A stretch of 64,000 nt of DNA from the NCBI GenBank assembly GCA_024734555.1, contig JANPWX010000619.1, forward strand, positions 3,098,666 through 3,162,665, written 5' to 3'. The translations under genes were made by a program, and so were the position numbers. This document shows, piece after piece, positions 9,431-22,922 of the stretch (positions are counted from its first letter, which is position 1; every line of letters begins with the position of its first letter). Origin of the DNA: Trochalopteron elliotii (lineage: Eukaryota > Chordata > Aves > Passeriformes > Leiothrichidae). Below the pieces are notes generated by a model. That model worked only from the letters and a program-made list of their open reading frames with translations. It made no database searches and had not been told where the DNA came from.

Positions 9431-12400
9431 ATGACAATAAACAAAATAGTAGCAGCATTTCACAGAAAGAACAGGGAATGAGGGAGAAAGGATTTCTGAC
9501 CTTATGTGTATACAAGAAAATACAGACAGGTATGTTCATGTGTTTCCAGATACAGAGGGTGTTCAATCCTGAGCTCTAGTTAGATTTCCAATATTCTAAA
9601 AAAATAATGTGTGTTTGGGAGCTCAGGGGTGTTTTTGCACTAAGGTAAATTCAGACTGCTTTCAGCATGTCAGCATGTGACTAAGATTCCTTTTATTTCC
9701 CTTTTGTATATGCACATAAAGAAAAATGTTTTCCTTATATTAAGTATTTCTAGCAATTTTCTTAAATAGCCCTGTCATCCTTGTCATCCTTGTAGCATTT
9801 CTGTGGTTAATTATGTTAGTGACATTTTTGTGTAAGTGTTTCAAGACATTTCAGAGATGTAAGAATGCAAGTGACATAATTTGCAGATGTCACCTCTGAC
9901 AGTTTTAGAATTTTTATGTGTTTCTTCAGTGGGTCTAGTAATGACTGTTATCTTCAGTATTATTTTACCTAATAGTTGACTGTATGTAGCCATTATTTCC
10001 TTAGTGGAAGTCCTTAGCACTATGACACTAAAGCTATGTATGTCCTAAATAGAAAAATGAAGAATATTTTGTATGGGGAAGGCAGACCCAGGTTAGGTTT
10101 CCCAATGCAAACGGGCATACTCTAGAGAGAACTGTAGAACATAAAGCAGTGTTTTTCATTTTGTACTCCTTAAAAAAGTGAGAGAAAAAAAATACTCTTA
10201 GTCTTGCCTCACTCTGAATCTTCTGTTTGTGGATATTCCTAGAAATTCCACTGTTGCTAGTGATTGCCACTTGAAAGATTTATGACCCCCCAGCTTTTCA
10301 TTTGCTTTTGTAATCCATCCAGTTACTGATATAGAGGCCCAGAAGAGCCACATAAAATTAAACATATGCAGGTGAATTGTTAGAAGGGATATGACCAAAA
10401 GAGCATGGTCCAATTGACTCAGTGTGCTGCTAGGATATCTGAGGGACTGGGGAGAACTCCCTCACAAAGGTTTGCTGGCTCCTAACAAGCTGAAGGAATC
10501 ACTTGTGTGACCTGTAAACACAGTGAGTCCTATTGGCTTGGTCCCCTGGAGTGTCCTGTCCCTGGTCTGGGTCCCCTTCACCAGCCTACTGTCACCTCTC
10601 ACAGAGCCAGACGCAGCCAATGCATGGCTGTGGGTAAAGGATCTTTGCTCACTACTCAGCTTGAAAGGGTGAAGGAGTTTTGGGAGGCCAAATGAAATAG
10701 GATAAGCAAAAAATCTTGTGTATAGTGAGGAGAAAGGAGAGAGGGAGAAAGGGATGGGGGAAAGGAGGATCTTTTTGAGGCTGTCTGCAAATCTACGGTG
10801 ATTTGGTGTTTGAGACTTACTGCCTGTGAAAAATGTTGCTTGAAAAAAGAAGGATACAAACTTTGTGTTGGTGTGAGTGGTTACACCTCTCGGGGTAGAT
10901 CACAACACTGTGAGCAGCTCACCCCCCCACTTGCATCATATGTGGGCAGAGGTGCTGTTCGAGCTCCTGAAGTCCTCCCCTTTTCTTTTATCCTGTGTGG
11001 ATAGCTACTGCTAGTATTTGATTTCTGCCTGGCCTCGGTGTAGAGTGAGGCTGGCAGAGGCTGAGTGCGGGAAGCCCGAGGCAGCTCAGGAACCAAACCG
11101 GGACATTCCTCTCGCCACTTGAGAGGTCGGAGTGGTGGAGCTGACTCACACCTTGTAGCCATCAGGCTCCTGGGGTTGGTGATATTCTGGAGCCTATGTA
11201 CTTGATTTTAAAGTGGGGGAGAGAGCTGCAAGATCCTCTCTTCACACAGCATTTCCTTCTTGAAGTGGTGTTACTGTTGGCTCTAAAGAAAGCATGTTCT
11301 CGTACTAAAGATTACACTAAACCTACTATGTATTATTTATAGAGTAGCTTCCAGGGAATATTTCCTAATTTGAAGAAAAAGCTTCAGCCCACTTCTAGTG
11401 GGTTTTCTAGTCATATTTGACTACTGTGAAATGATTTCCTATTATTAGCATAAAAGTGATCTTTTAGGCTATTGCTCCTTCTGCCTTAAAAATTTGAAAG
11501 TACGAGTTTAAGGTGTCTTGTGCAAGAAAACAAAATGGGCCATTAAGGTTTTTACCTTAATAATCCTGTGTGATTCAGACCTGTTCTGCATGATGACAAG
11601 TAATAATGTTCTTTACATTTTTAACGTTAAAAAAATGTAATTATATTTCAAGCATTACAACTGATTGGTAGCTGGAAAATTTGGGTTATTTCTCACTATC
11701 CATATATACCACATAGAGTCTGTACTTTTAATTTGTGTGGACATTATATCAGAGAATCTCCCCATGCTATCCAAGTTAATCTCATAAAATGTTAATGTAA
11801 TCCCTTCACAAAGACGTAAATGCAGTACCACTATGGGTCTGGCAAATAATAAACAATATGTATCTTATCCTGGGCTTTCCTTCTTGTATTTCTCAGCAAT
11901 AATTTAGTCCTTGTCTTCCACTCTGAAGGATTTAAATGGAATGACCTTTATTCTGGTTTTGTTTGCTCTCTATCTACTAAGCAGCTGCAGTGAAGATGAA
12001 GACAAACAGTAGATTAACAGTGGTACCTTTTATAAGGCTGATTAGTCTTAAAATATGCTCAGTGGAAACAAAAAAGCATAAAATGAGGTCTGAGAGGTTT
12101 TTACTCTTTTCATTGAAACTGCTGCATTTCTTTCAGTAAGTCACAGATACTGACTTTTCAATCAAGTATTTTCTTGGAGAGCAGTTGTTTTTGCCAGCAC
12201 AGCCTGTATAATATTTCAGAAGTGCAAGGTACGTACTTCTAAAATAATTCTACCTTATTTATTTTTCTGGTTCAGATGAGAACTTTGTGGGGAGTTATTA
12301 AAAATATTTTCTGGTATTTCATATCATCTGTTTTTTGGTGATTATACATATAATCAGCAGTTAAAACCAACACTAGCACTGCTATGGGTGATAGCTGTAA

Positions 12401-13980
12401 TGGGCACAGCTGGCATTCCTGCAATTTATAAGCACTTTGCAGAGACACATTTTTAACATGTACAAAGTGTGTGAGAGAGAAGTGGCTCAAGACAATGGGT
12501 GAACAGCATGGTTTATGGCATGGCTTAACAGCACCTGACAACACCCTGCAAATTTTGAGACTGGATGTGGGAAATAGTTTATCCATCAGTCAACAAGGCA
12601 AAATGTACTTACCTGAACTGGTGTCTGTTAAAACCACTGCCTGACAAAATAATACCTCGAATGGGATTTCTTGTGTTAAACCTGTCTCCCCCAAAGGGCT
12701 GCTCTGGCTGCAGCACATGGTCTGCTCCCTTTACTCCTTACTAAAGTGGAGGGGAAGAAAGCTTGCTGATTTAGCCATCTTGCTAAATCACCCACGTCCC
12801 CTTCCTGAAGCACCTAGACATTCCTTAGATGTCTCCTATCAAAATCCTGCCCCAGCCTGACCCTGCTTATCAAGCACTTGTTGTTCTTTCAGAGGTTTGA
12901 AAGGATTACAGCAGATTAGCTAACACAGCTCCTTCCCTTATATTGTTTTGTGTGACAGTCAGTTCTATAATAAAATAGAAATTTTAAAGCACGTTTTAAG
13001 AGTGGGCATACTGCTAATATGCTGAATCTTATGTTTTGGTACAGTTGAATTAAATTTTGCATTTTAAAAATCTGTGTTTATCAGCAGCTAGCTATTTTTT
13101 CCCCCTTTTTTTCTGGATTTTTTTAGTTGTAATGAAATTCAGTATCTAATAAAATTCCAGCCTGTGAGAAGACATTTCATCTGATATAAAATACATGTTT
13201 GTGTTTGATATAAACTATGCATAAATACAGTTTTTATCTTGTTTTCATGCCTATTTTGATTTTTAAAACGTATAACTTCATGTACTAGCACCATATATAG
13301 TAGCCACAAGGTATTTGGGCATTAAAAATCGGGTTTCCAAGAAGAACTGAAATCATATGAGAGCGATCCACATTAAATGTCTTTGATGGGGGGAAAAAAA
13401 CAGAGATAAAAAGGAGGAAGAAAGGAAGAAAGTAGCTGCTACAAAGCTGGGATAAAGGCATCAACAAAATGAAATTCCAAGGGAAAGCCAAGCTCCCAAA
13501 CAAGTCACAAACCTCAATTAATGAATTAGCAATAACACTGAGTTTAAAAGAAGCAAGCCACTTCAGACAGTAACTTCAAAGGCTGTCTCTGCAATAAGAA
13601 CTGAAAAACTGAGATCTGGAGTTGCATATGGACAACAACAGAACAATATGATGCTGGTTCCCTTTTGAAAAACTAATAAAATGATTCCTTTAATTTCCTA
13701 CCTCATATTTGGTTTTGACTCAGTGACATTTCTCCTTACTTATCATGGATGTTTATCATCCTGGAAAGTTTCGTGTGCTTTTGCTGGCATCAGTATCTTT
13801 CTTGAGATTAGGCTGGAAAACAGGAAACAGTCACAAAATTCAATGGCAAGTGTCAAGTCATGTTTGAATGTGTGTCCAGTGGTGACTTGGAGGTGAGCAG
13901 GTTTTGATGGCCACCAGACCTCCTACCTGCAGAGCACCAGTGGCTGCCCACACAACGCATGGCCCATGCTGGTCATAACA
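9431..13980. other. Gene-free DNA
   Basis: No gene recognised. It contains a purine-rich tract at 10727-10769 and a moderately GC-rich stretch at 10.85-11.2 kb with no assignable function. The rest is AT-rich unique sequence. Confidence 0.65.
10727..10769 (+). repeat. Homopurine (GA-rich) tract
   Basis: GAGGAGAAAGGAGAGAGGGA and its continuation are all purine except one T near 10755. It could form triplex DNA. Confidence 0.6.
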
Positions 13981-14009
13981 AACTTTTTCCCTTTTTTATG
14001 CCAAACTCC

Positions 14010-14013
<4 letters not shown>

Positions 14014-14042
<29 letters not shown>
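14014..14042 (-). repeat. Poly(A)29 on minus strand, with AATAAA 16 nt upstream
   Basis: A run of 29 T on the plus strand. Read on the minus strand, AATAAA (14059-14064) is followed by 16 nt and then A29. That is the arrangement of a polyadenylated mRNA 3' end, so the run may be the tail of a retrotransposed transcript lying to the right. No parent gene or target-site duplication was recognised. Confidence 0.7.
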
Positions 14043-14046
<4 letters not shown>

Positions 14047-17000
14047 GTAGTAACATCTTTTATTTTCATCTCCCCAGTCAAAGAGAGCTCCACCTGCTCT
14101 GGAGAACTGGGAATTGGTTTTCATCCTCACTGTCTTCTGCGTCCTGGTCACTGTGTTGTGTTTGCAGGGCAAAAAGATGTGTAGGACTAGGGGCTTATGA
14201 TGCTCTGTGTGTTATACTTGTATTAGGAGATTTTAGAGATTTGAGAAATTCTGGAAGGGGAATCACTTCTCTTTATAAATTTAACTGTGGATTTGAGAGT
14301 TGAAATGTTTTCAGTAAGGTCTGAAATTGTCTTTTGGGCATGAGCAGTTGCCTGGGACCCAGTGGTTAACCACCTGCCTGAATGGGTGAGACGAGTTACA
14401 CATCATTTTTTGTGCACTTCAAGCTGAAGAGATGTGAGACAATTTCTGGTCTGGAAACTGCACAGCCACAGTAGCTGTGTCACTAATAAGCTCTGCTGAG
14501 TTGCAGAAACACAGAAGATTTGGCAGTTTTGTCATTTCCCTTGACCTCTGTCTGTAGCAAGTCCCTTTTCTTTCTCTCTGTCACTTGTGACTGTTAGGTA
14601 CAGAGAACAAACCCTTCTTTTCTTTTTGTTGCCAAGTTATTAATTGATGTTCAGGAGAGGATGGGAGGAAAGGAGCTTTGTCTGGCTCTGAAAAGCACCA
14701 GATGTGCTTTTTTGAATTGAGGAGAGGAATTAATTAAAATGAGGTAATAATATTAATCTGTTGACTGCAGTTAAGATTGGCTGTAACAGGAGGGGGAGCT
14801 CTCAGCGCATCAGGCAGGGGAAAGGGGGTTGATGGGCTCAGCTCTCCCAAACCAGAAAGGGGCTGGGGACCCTCCTGCGATGCAGCAGTAAGGGGGGAGG
14901 GATGGCTTGTCACCTGTTTCACAGAAATACCTGTGTGACTCTGCTGGGCTGCTGCCACCCTCAGCCCAAAGACAGAAGCAGGAATGAATATTCAATGATG
15001 AATGCGGCTGGAAATGCTGACAGAAAGAATGAAGTACAAATTAAGAAGCTTTGGGATTCTTCTTAAAGTGTGTCTGTTTTGATTGCTTTTTCTGTAGATT
15101 TTTGCTATGTATTATATTGTTTAACAGAGCAAAAGAAAAACAGAATACATGTTTACTGTGTACTAAGCTGTAAGTACCTTTTTCAGACAGCAGTAATCAT
15201 CCTTTCCAGCTGAGAAGGCAATACACTTGCAATAGAGCTCTCCAAAAAACAGCAATTGTCCTATATTAGTGTTTCTGAAGCTATCCCTTATGGAAAAGCT
15301 CTCCTGAATTTAATAAGGGTAAAATGAACTGGGCTATATAGTAATTTCATAGAATTAAAAGAGAATTAGGAATTTAGCAGGAATTGTACCTCTGCCATAG
15401 ACAAGGCTGGCATTAGCTGATGCGAGGCTGTGTACAGACCTGCTTCTGCTGTGCAAGTAAATAATCTGTGTGCATGTATGCGAGCATGAGAAATCCTGAT
15501 TTACTCCCCAGTCTCAGAGGTGTTCGTATGCAGAGGCCTGGGCACGTGTCCAGAGCACCCCAGAGCAGAGGAGTGAGAACTGCAGGATTGCTGCTGTGTC
15601 CAGCAAGCACTGGGGACAGTTGGAATCCACAGAAAACTCAAAGGTAGAGTCACCGTACTTCAATGTTCCTTGGCAGTTTTTATGAAGGCTGCCTATTTCT
15701 CTAGCTTTAAAAAGTAATTTCTTAGAAAACTAGAAATGACAGGGGATTTGGAGAGGTAGCACTCATGGGAAGTCATTGTGACATAGATGACCAAGTAATT
15801 TTGTTATTCTGGAATTCCCACTCTTGAGGTTTGAAAGCAGACAAGCTTCATGGTATGACAAACGTTTTTCCTAAAGGACACACCATTTTCCTGGGACACA
15901 TATTAGTTATTAAGAAGTTTCATATTCATGGAAAATATCTTTTTTTCACCTTTGCCTCAATAATTTTGGCATTGGTCAAAGAGCTACTCCTTAGATTGTA
16001 TGTTAGTATTATTCCCCCACAAGGAAAACTGCATCTCCTACCATTTCTTTTTAGATTCCCAATCTGACACATGCATGAGCTGAGCACCTGAAAGGCAAAA
16101 ACTTCTTTCAGGTGCTGTACATTCCACCACCAGTTCCCAGTACAGGAGACACATGGGGTATGGAATAGCCCCAGTCTGTTGGTCTCAACTGTCAGAAAAA
16201 ACCCTCACTAAATAAGGAAGAAAAAGAAAAATGTCATTCTCACTTTACAGACTTGAAGGGGAAAAATGTATGTCATTACAACCCAAATTAAGCCACTCTG
16301 TGCACTTTTTAAACTGCCTGTGCCAACAGCTGTAAACCTCTTGTCACTCCAGGTGTGTGAGATATTGGGCAGCTTAAAACCCCAGCATGTGAACCTCAGT
16401 GGCTCCCTTAGAGACAGTGAGCACATCCACAGATGCTTGAGTGCAGGTTCTGGCCTTGCCATCTTTGCAGGGAAGCTGGGTTGGCTGTTATACTTATTTT
16501 CACTTGCCTTCTTTAAGATTCTTGAGTGTTTCTGATAAAATAGTGCTGTTTTTCCTGCAAATTCATGGAACTTTGGTGACATCCAGTGACAGGTTCTGCT
16601 GGAAGGTGTTTTTTCTCCTGGAATGATGGGAGAGAAATGCTGGTACGTTGCTGATTTCCCTTAGTGGGATCAGCAGCTGAATTTGAACAGAGAGTGGAAA
16701 TCAGACTCCCAAACCATATATTATTGATTGTTTTAAGGCAGTTGGGATTTGCATTTGGTTTTTCAATATTTAATGTGTAATTGCTGTTGAAAAGGTGTTA
16801 ATTAATCACAGTATAGAGGCAAGATTTTGTGTGGCAATCCATTTAAGAAAGGCTCTTTGAAGAACTTTCTCCAGGTTTTTTGTGTAATTTTTCTGTCTCT
16901 TAAAGAAATTTTCTGAGTGTTGAAGTCAAACCTGTGAATAGTGCCTGTTATTTTAATATTTTTTTCAGACAGCTTAATTAAAATTGGAGTAAAACCTCAT

Positions 17001-17366
17001 TTTCTGGGGAAAAAAAAATCAGTGATTACAGACTCTGATAATGGTAAAAAATGCAATAAACTGTGTTAACTCACTTAAAAAGTAGCTATTCATAGATTAA
17101 TTTTAAAAAACAAATTATTGTATTCAACTCAAGAGTGTAGTGTTTTAAGCTAAATAGAATCTGAGGTTAAATGACATTGCAAGCTGGAGAAATGAATATT
17201 TAAAAACTATATTCAAGCCAAATTGCCAAATGGTTACTCTTGTATAGTAACATCCAAATCATGGCAATTGTTCTTCTAATAAATATGATTTCTGTAGCAT
17301 TTTCTTCGATTATTCAGTTAACCGCCAGTGCTGTTTTACCTCTTTATAATAATGCGTGCTTTCTTT
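14043..17366. other. Gene-free DNA, possibly including a decayed retrocopy next to the poly(A) tail
   Basis: No open frame resembling a protein was recognised in the part next to the tail (14.04-14.5 kb). The rest is unique AT-rich sequence with a GC-richer patch near 14.78-14.95 kb. Confidence 0.5.
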
Positions 17367-17393
17367 AAAAAAAAAAAAAAGCAAAAAAAAAAA
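17367..17393 (+). repeat. A-rich run (A14 GC A11)
   Basis: Two adenine runs separated by GC, just left of the candidate conserved element at 17.4 kb. Confidence 0.8.
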
Positions 17394-17410
17394 GAAGTTG
17401 GTTATTTCTT

Positions 17411-17760
17411 TGGTCAGGACCTATTTGCTCCTTTTTTATGTGAGATTTTCAATACTCGGCAATGATGCCGAGCAAAAAAGGTCCATCCACTTCACTTGTG
17501 ATGCCTCGTGCATTACCTAAAGCACAACAGAACAATGGCAGACAACAGAGCCTTTCTCCTCGCTAACAATGCAGTCACCATGACAACCAGCAGAAGAACG
17601 TTTGGCCAGGAAAAGCTGGGAGCTTGGCGGACCAGCCTAATCAAAAAATGGAATAAGATGACAACAATTACACTGATGAGTGAGAGGGAAGCTACAGATG
17701 CATTCAGACACCTATGGCACTGCTGGCTGGATGCATTCAGCATTATTTTTTTGTTTTGTT
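17411..17760. promoter_or_regulatory. Candidate conserved non-coding element with nested inverted repeats
   Basis: Base composition is balanced and complex, unlike its surroundings, with no simple repeats until a (GTTTT) run at the end. It holds a perfect 6-bp stem CTCGGC-AATGAT-GCCGAG (17455-17472). An outer, imperfect stem pairs GGACC...GCTC (17417-17430) with GAGC...GGTCC (17470-17484). Opposed open frames of 86 and 76 codons cross it without resembling known proteins. The call as a regulatory element is inference. Confidence 0.35.
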
Positions 17761-20419
17761 TTGTTTAGTGTCTTCTGTTTTTTAAGAGCTGGTAAATAGA
17801 CAAGATCGAATTGTGTAACAGAATGTCAGTGCTCTAGTTAAACTGAAAATTCCTTTTCTTTTGCTGTGCTACTTCAAGCACACTGAAGAGGCTTTAGGAG
17901 AGATGAGGTTTTGAAGTGAAATATGTAATAGATACAATATGAGTGTCACAAGACAACTTTATTTAGCTTTAAAAATGTAAACTTGGATTTTCAAATGTGT
18001 GGATGCAAATAAATAAGACTGGAGTGTGTTATGAATAACCAGCCTCACCTTTCACTTCAATTTTAGAAAACTGGACTAATGTCAAGCATTGAATAGAAGT
18101 CATGGCTTGTTGTTTTTAAACCAACCCCTTCTGCATATTAGTAATCACTCTAAAATTTATCATGGCATTTTGTGCAGACGTCTCTTCCAATTCCAGGGAA
18201 ACTTGAACTGCAACTGTTCATGTGCCACCAATCAAGCGACAGACATAACGATAAACTTCTCTGAAATACCCCAAATTTAGCCTTCTGCTAATAGCCTCTA
18301 TTTTAAGCTCCCAATTACATGGCAGAAGTTGTGGTACTTTCTTTATGGGAAAGGGGTGAAGAGAACTTTTGCTGCTGTTGCTGACAAATGAGTCTGTGAT
18401 TTCTACTGTTGAGAACAGTTTATATGTTTTAGGGACAGGGATGCAGAAGAGTAACTGCTGTTTTAAAATGCTGAGGTGTTTGGGGATACCCAGGAGGCAT
18501 TTTAACAGTTTGAAAACAGCAGTGAGCACAAACCCCTGAATGTCTTTAGGTGGTTTATCTGATAATGGTGCTGTAGAGTTGAGTCATTTGGCCAGTCCTT
18601 TCTATGCTGCCCACTGCTGCAGCCAGAACTGTCTCTATACTCCATCATGCCTTCTTTCACGCCCTTGATGGCTCCTGGGAAAATCTTGCAGCCGACTTTA
18701 GATAAGATACCATGTGGAATTATTAGTTATTCTATTGCACAATTAAAATCACTATGTAAAAAATACTTAGGCAAACCCTTGCCCTTGCTTAAAGCCCTTT
18801 GAACTTGTATAAAGGAGCCTGTAGCCATTTCAAAAACAAAGGCCTGCAGTTCTCCTGTCAGCTGCAAATCTTTGCTTGGCACAGCCATTGGTGTTCATTA
18901 CTGGTCCTCCACCACATAAGCCAGAGAAATGGCTGAGTGCCAGGCATGGGCCATGCACAGCAAACTGGGGTTAGAATACAAGCTAACAGCACAGCCAGGC
19001 AGGGCTTTACGTGCAGTGGTCATCACATGCCAGCACCACCTCCTTATGTTAGCAGTACAGGAAATTTTAGGCTGCTAACTTCTACTGCTCTGCCACTCTC
19101 ACTAAATTCTGCTCTGCCTCTTGCCCACCAGATTCTGAGCACCAACTTCATATCAGAACTCTGCACTCAGCTAGAGATAGCTCAACAGAGATCCTTAACC
19201 CCATATGCTTCTCCTTTTGTACATGTACAAAACCCTTTGCTTCTTGCCCTGAGATGACTGCATTTTATTGAGATACTCATGCTGACCATCTCTTTTGTGC
19301 AGTCATCTAAAGCCTGCCATCACCACCAAAAAGGCCTTCAGTGCAGCTGAGCTCAGGCTTTTTGGAAGTAAATTTCCCAGAGCAGTAATGAGTTCATATG
19401 TCAACATAAAAGCATTAGAGCCCATCATACTCATCTTGGAGCTGTAGATATCAGTGCTACAAAAAGGGACAGAGAGGCAAATTAGGTAAGATTGTTTTAT
19501 GGACACCATTTAGATTAAATTGAGTGGGGTGTTGGAGAGATTAGAATAAATCTGGGTGATAGCAGTAAATTTTAGCAGAAACTTTAGGAGTAAGATAGAA
19601 AGAGGGGGGGGAAATGCAGAGATTAAGAGTATAGAGATTGTGTTGAAGACAAATTCAGGTCAGCCCTACCTATCCTGGAGACTGGGGATAGAGGACACAT
19701 TAATCCAGAGGATGGTGGAACAAGGCTGGGGCCATCATGAGGATTGTACAGAAAGCCACCATGCTTGCCTTGGCATCCTGTTTGGATCCCTTCTTTTATA
19801 CCTGTACTACTGTTTCTGCACCTGGCTTTCTCCTGCTTGCCTTTTCAGTGCTAAACACTAGAGGTGTTTTTGGTTTTTTTTCTTTTCTTCTTTATTTTTT
19901 CTACTTTTCATGTAAGATCATGCCTCCTTGCTCGTCATCAGACTCCCCAACCCATTAAATATCCTCAGGCACCCATGAGGGGAGGCACAGAAAGAAGATC
20001 TATCATAGGGAAGTTGGACTTCTTTCCACTAGAAATGGGACAGCAAAGCCTCCATCTATCTGTGCATGGCCTCTGAGGTAACTTGAACAGGCTGGTGTAT
20101 GCTTTAGGTGGCCTATTTAATTTAAAAACATGAAACTTTAAGAGAACTGTAAAGGTAGAGGCCGGTGCCTGCTCAGGAGATGGGTGGCTGCAAGAAGTCC
20201 CCAAGATGTGTTAGGTGGTAACAAAATTTGAAGAGAACATGACAATACATTCTGATACATCAAATCAGAAGAATAAGAGAGCTCTCATAAACAAAAGGAT
20301 TGAAGGCATGCAGAAGGAGCAAACCAGACTTATGGTCCCCTTGCAAATCCCCTTACTTCAAATAAACAAGAACTTTCATTGCTTGCACATGGACACAAAC
20401 CAAGGGGAAGTTCCATAGC
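17761..20419. other. Gene-free DNA
   Basis: No gene or repeat family recognised. A stretch at 18.09-18.29 kb may be conserved non-coding DNA by appearance only. Confidence 0.6.
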
Positions 20420-20443
20420 AAAAAAAAAAAAAAAAAAAAAAAA
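20420..20443 (+). repeat. Poly(A)24 run
   Basis: 24 adenines. The nearest AATAAA upstream (20361-20366) is 53 nt away, too far for a typical poly(A) signal, so a retrocopy origin is weakly supported. Confidence 0.85.
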
Positions 20444-22622
20444 GAAGCGGAGGGGAATAAATTATTTAATACACTGGAAACCTTTATATGCTGCTGAGGT
20501 CAGTCTAGAACTGGTCTGTTCTAGGCCAGGTCTTCTTTTTTTCTGTTTTAGATGCAGGTGTTATGCTTACGCTTTTTCAGTCACACAATCCCTCTCTGAC
20601 TTGATAGATTTTTATTTTAACTCCTTTCTATAGGGCTCAAAAATTCATATGACAGTCCTTTCAGTAGTCTGAGAAGAAGGTTATCTGGTATACATTCCTT
20701 GAACACATTGAGCTCTTTAAATTCTACCAACTAAGATAGGGAATTATATTCTAAACATTTCTAGATATTTTCCTCATTATTCAAGCTGCTTCTGTTCCCA
20801 GCTTCTACATCATTATCTTAGGTGAAACCTAAAGTAAAATAATAATTTAGTTTGGGAACCATACAGATATTATTTTTAACCTCATTCTCTTTTCTTTATT
20901 TTTTCTTCCCTTTTTTATTCTTGAGAACAGACTACATTTTGATAGATAGTTTCCACTTCCTTTAGAAAAACATACTGGGTTAAACCCTGACTTTGGTCTT
21001 CCCGTTGCTTCAAAATCATGAAAATGTTTGCTTTCTCTTTAATATATTGCAAATAAGAGGTTTTCAAAACATGCTTCTTCGTCACGCTTGATTGTAACAG
21101 TATTTTTAACAAAGTGGGTTTTTTAGCAGAATGCAATCTTTAAATTGCTGTGGAGGCTTGTGGGGTTCAAACATCTTATTTCTTTTAAGTTTCTCATTCC
21201 CTGGTATTTAGAAATCATGATAACTGAGAATTTCTGTGAACTCAAGAAGAAACATTTGGTTTAAGTTAGAAATAGAAGGTTGATAGGTGTGTTAGTGAAA
21301 CAAATGGTAGTGTTTACACAGTATATTTATTCTTTCACTTGAATTTTTCCTTCCTGCTTCTTGTGTTTATTCTTTCCATATAGTAGCCATATTCTGATCT
21401 GAGTTGCATTTTTGGGTTTATCATGTTTGACTTTCCCATCCATAATTAATATTACTCTAATAATCTTTAGGAATTAATGTATTCCCCTTCACCACAAGTT
21501 GTTCAAGGTTATTTTTATGCACTAGTACACTTTCAGCAAGAGAGCAGTTTTGCACCCAGAGCTATTTGGAGAACAACAAAGGTCTTTCTTCTCCCCACTC
21601 TACTCCCCTCTGTTGTCTGTCCCCCACAGAAACCAGGAAGGATTTTCTTCTTTTGTACTGTCCCATGCCATTTCCATTATTAGGACAAAATTCAAGGAGA
21701 ACTCACCAAACTGCAGCTGGCAGGGGTATTTGCAGATACCTGGAGCACGGTATAAGTCTATGTTCATCCACTGATATTTGGTTGAATATTGCATTGCATT
21801 TCCAGTGTTTGGTAGTTTGCGTTTTTTTAAGTTTATGCCACTCTTACATTTTCTCCTTGTCCTGTCCTGGTCACCCATCATGTTCTCTTCTTTGTTCAAG
21901 GTCCTTACTTTTCTTTCCATTGAGCCTCCTGTGACTAATATGCCTGTAAATAAAATTGTTTTTATGTTTTCTAGAGAAAAGACATAGTCTTAAGTAGCAC
22001 AAGGAAAGCTGGCAAGCAACTCAACCCTGAATCTGAGAAGTGGTTGACATGCAACAGTAAGAAAAGCAGGCTGGAAACTTTATACAGACTTTTTTTTTTT
22101 TTTCCCCTCTAAGTACAAAGATGGATGATTTTCAGCTCAGACTGAACAGTATCCACGAACATTTGCTCATTCAGGGACTAGAGGCAGCAAGTTGCACACT
22201 TCGTTGAAAAGAAAGCAGCAGGAATGGTTCCTGTGACACCTGCTCTGAACAGAGGAGTGGGCTGCTGAGGGGGGTTTTAGAGGTGAGCTTTGAGCAGTGG
22301 GGAAGTTAAAAGCTAGAGCAGAACACAGACTTCTCTCGTCAGTATGAAGTAAATACTGCACCATAAAAAGGATCAGCTTAAGTCACAGGGGTGATGCTGT
22401 GGTTCCCAGGACCATGGTGTGAGTCTCCAGGTTTGGTGAGTTTCTGGTAGGAGAAGCTCAGCAAGTAGGCTGGGCTTTGGGTAAGGGACATCCTAGCTCA
22501 CATCTTCAGGTGAGAAGTAATATGTGAGATAAGGATTTTGGCCAGCAGTTATTTCTATTCTATTTTCTAATTCCAGTGAAGTGTGTATACATATGATGGA
22601 CACAGTTGTAAATCTGCTGTGT
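20444..22622. other. Gene-free AT-rich DNA
   Basis: No gene recognised. A T-run lies at about 22090-22103. Confidence 0.65.
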
Positions 22623-22922
22623 GTTTTTTGGGTTTTCTTTTGTTTTTGTTTTGGTTTTGGTTTTGGTTTTTGTTTCGGTTTTGGTTTTTGTTTGTTTGTT
22701 TGTTGGTTTTGTTTTGTTTTGGTTTTGTGTTTGTTTGTTGGTTGAATTTTTGTTTTTGTTTTTGTTTTTGTTTTTGTTTTGGTTTTGTTTTTGTTTTTGT
22801 TTTTGTTTTTGTTTTTGTTTTTGTTTTTGTTTTTGTTTTTGTTTTTGTTTTTGTTTTTGTTTTTGTTTTTGTTTTTGTGTGGGTTGGGGTGGTGTTTTTT
22901 TTGTTTTTTTGTTTTTTTTTTC
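22623..22922 (+). repeat. (TTTTTG)n microsatellite with degenerate flanks
   Basis: The left part is degenerate (TTTTGG, TTTG and TTGG units). The core 22787-22878 is about 15 uninterrupted TTTTTG units. The right end turns G-rich (GTGTGGGTTGGGGTGGTG) and closes with T-runs. The long Phe/Val-repeat open frames across it come from the repeat alone. Confidence 0.95.

Noticed and set aside
11115..11123. CCACTTGAG, a perfect NKX2-type site (another TCAAGTGG at 39824-39831)
   Set aside because: About two such 8-mers are expected by chance in 64 kb on both strands, so they carry no weight alone.
20215..20443. Poly(A)24 with AATAAA as a second retrocopy tail
   Set aside because: The hexamer is 53 nt from the A-run, beyond the usual distance, and the upstream frame is unlike known proteins.
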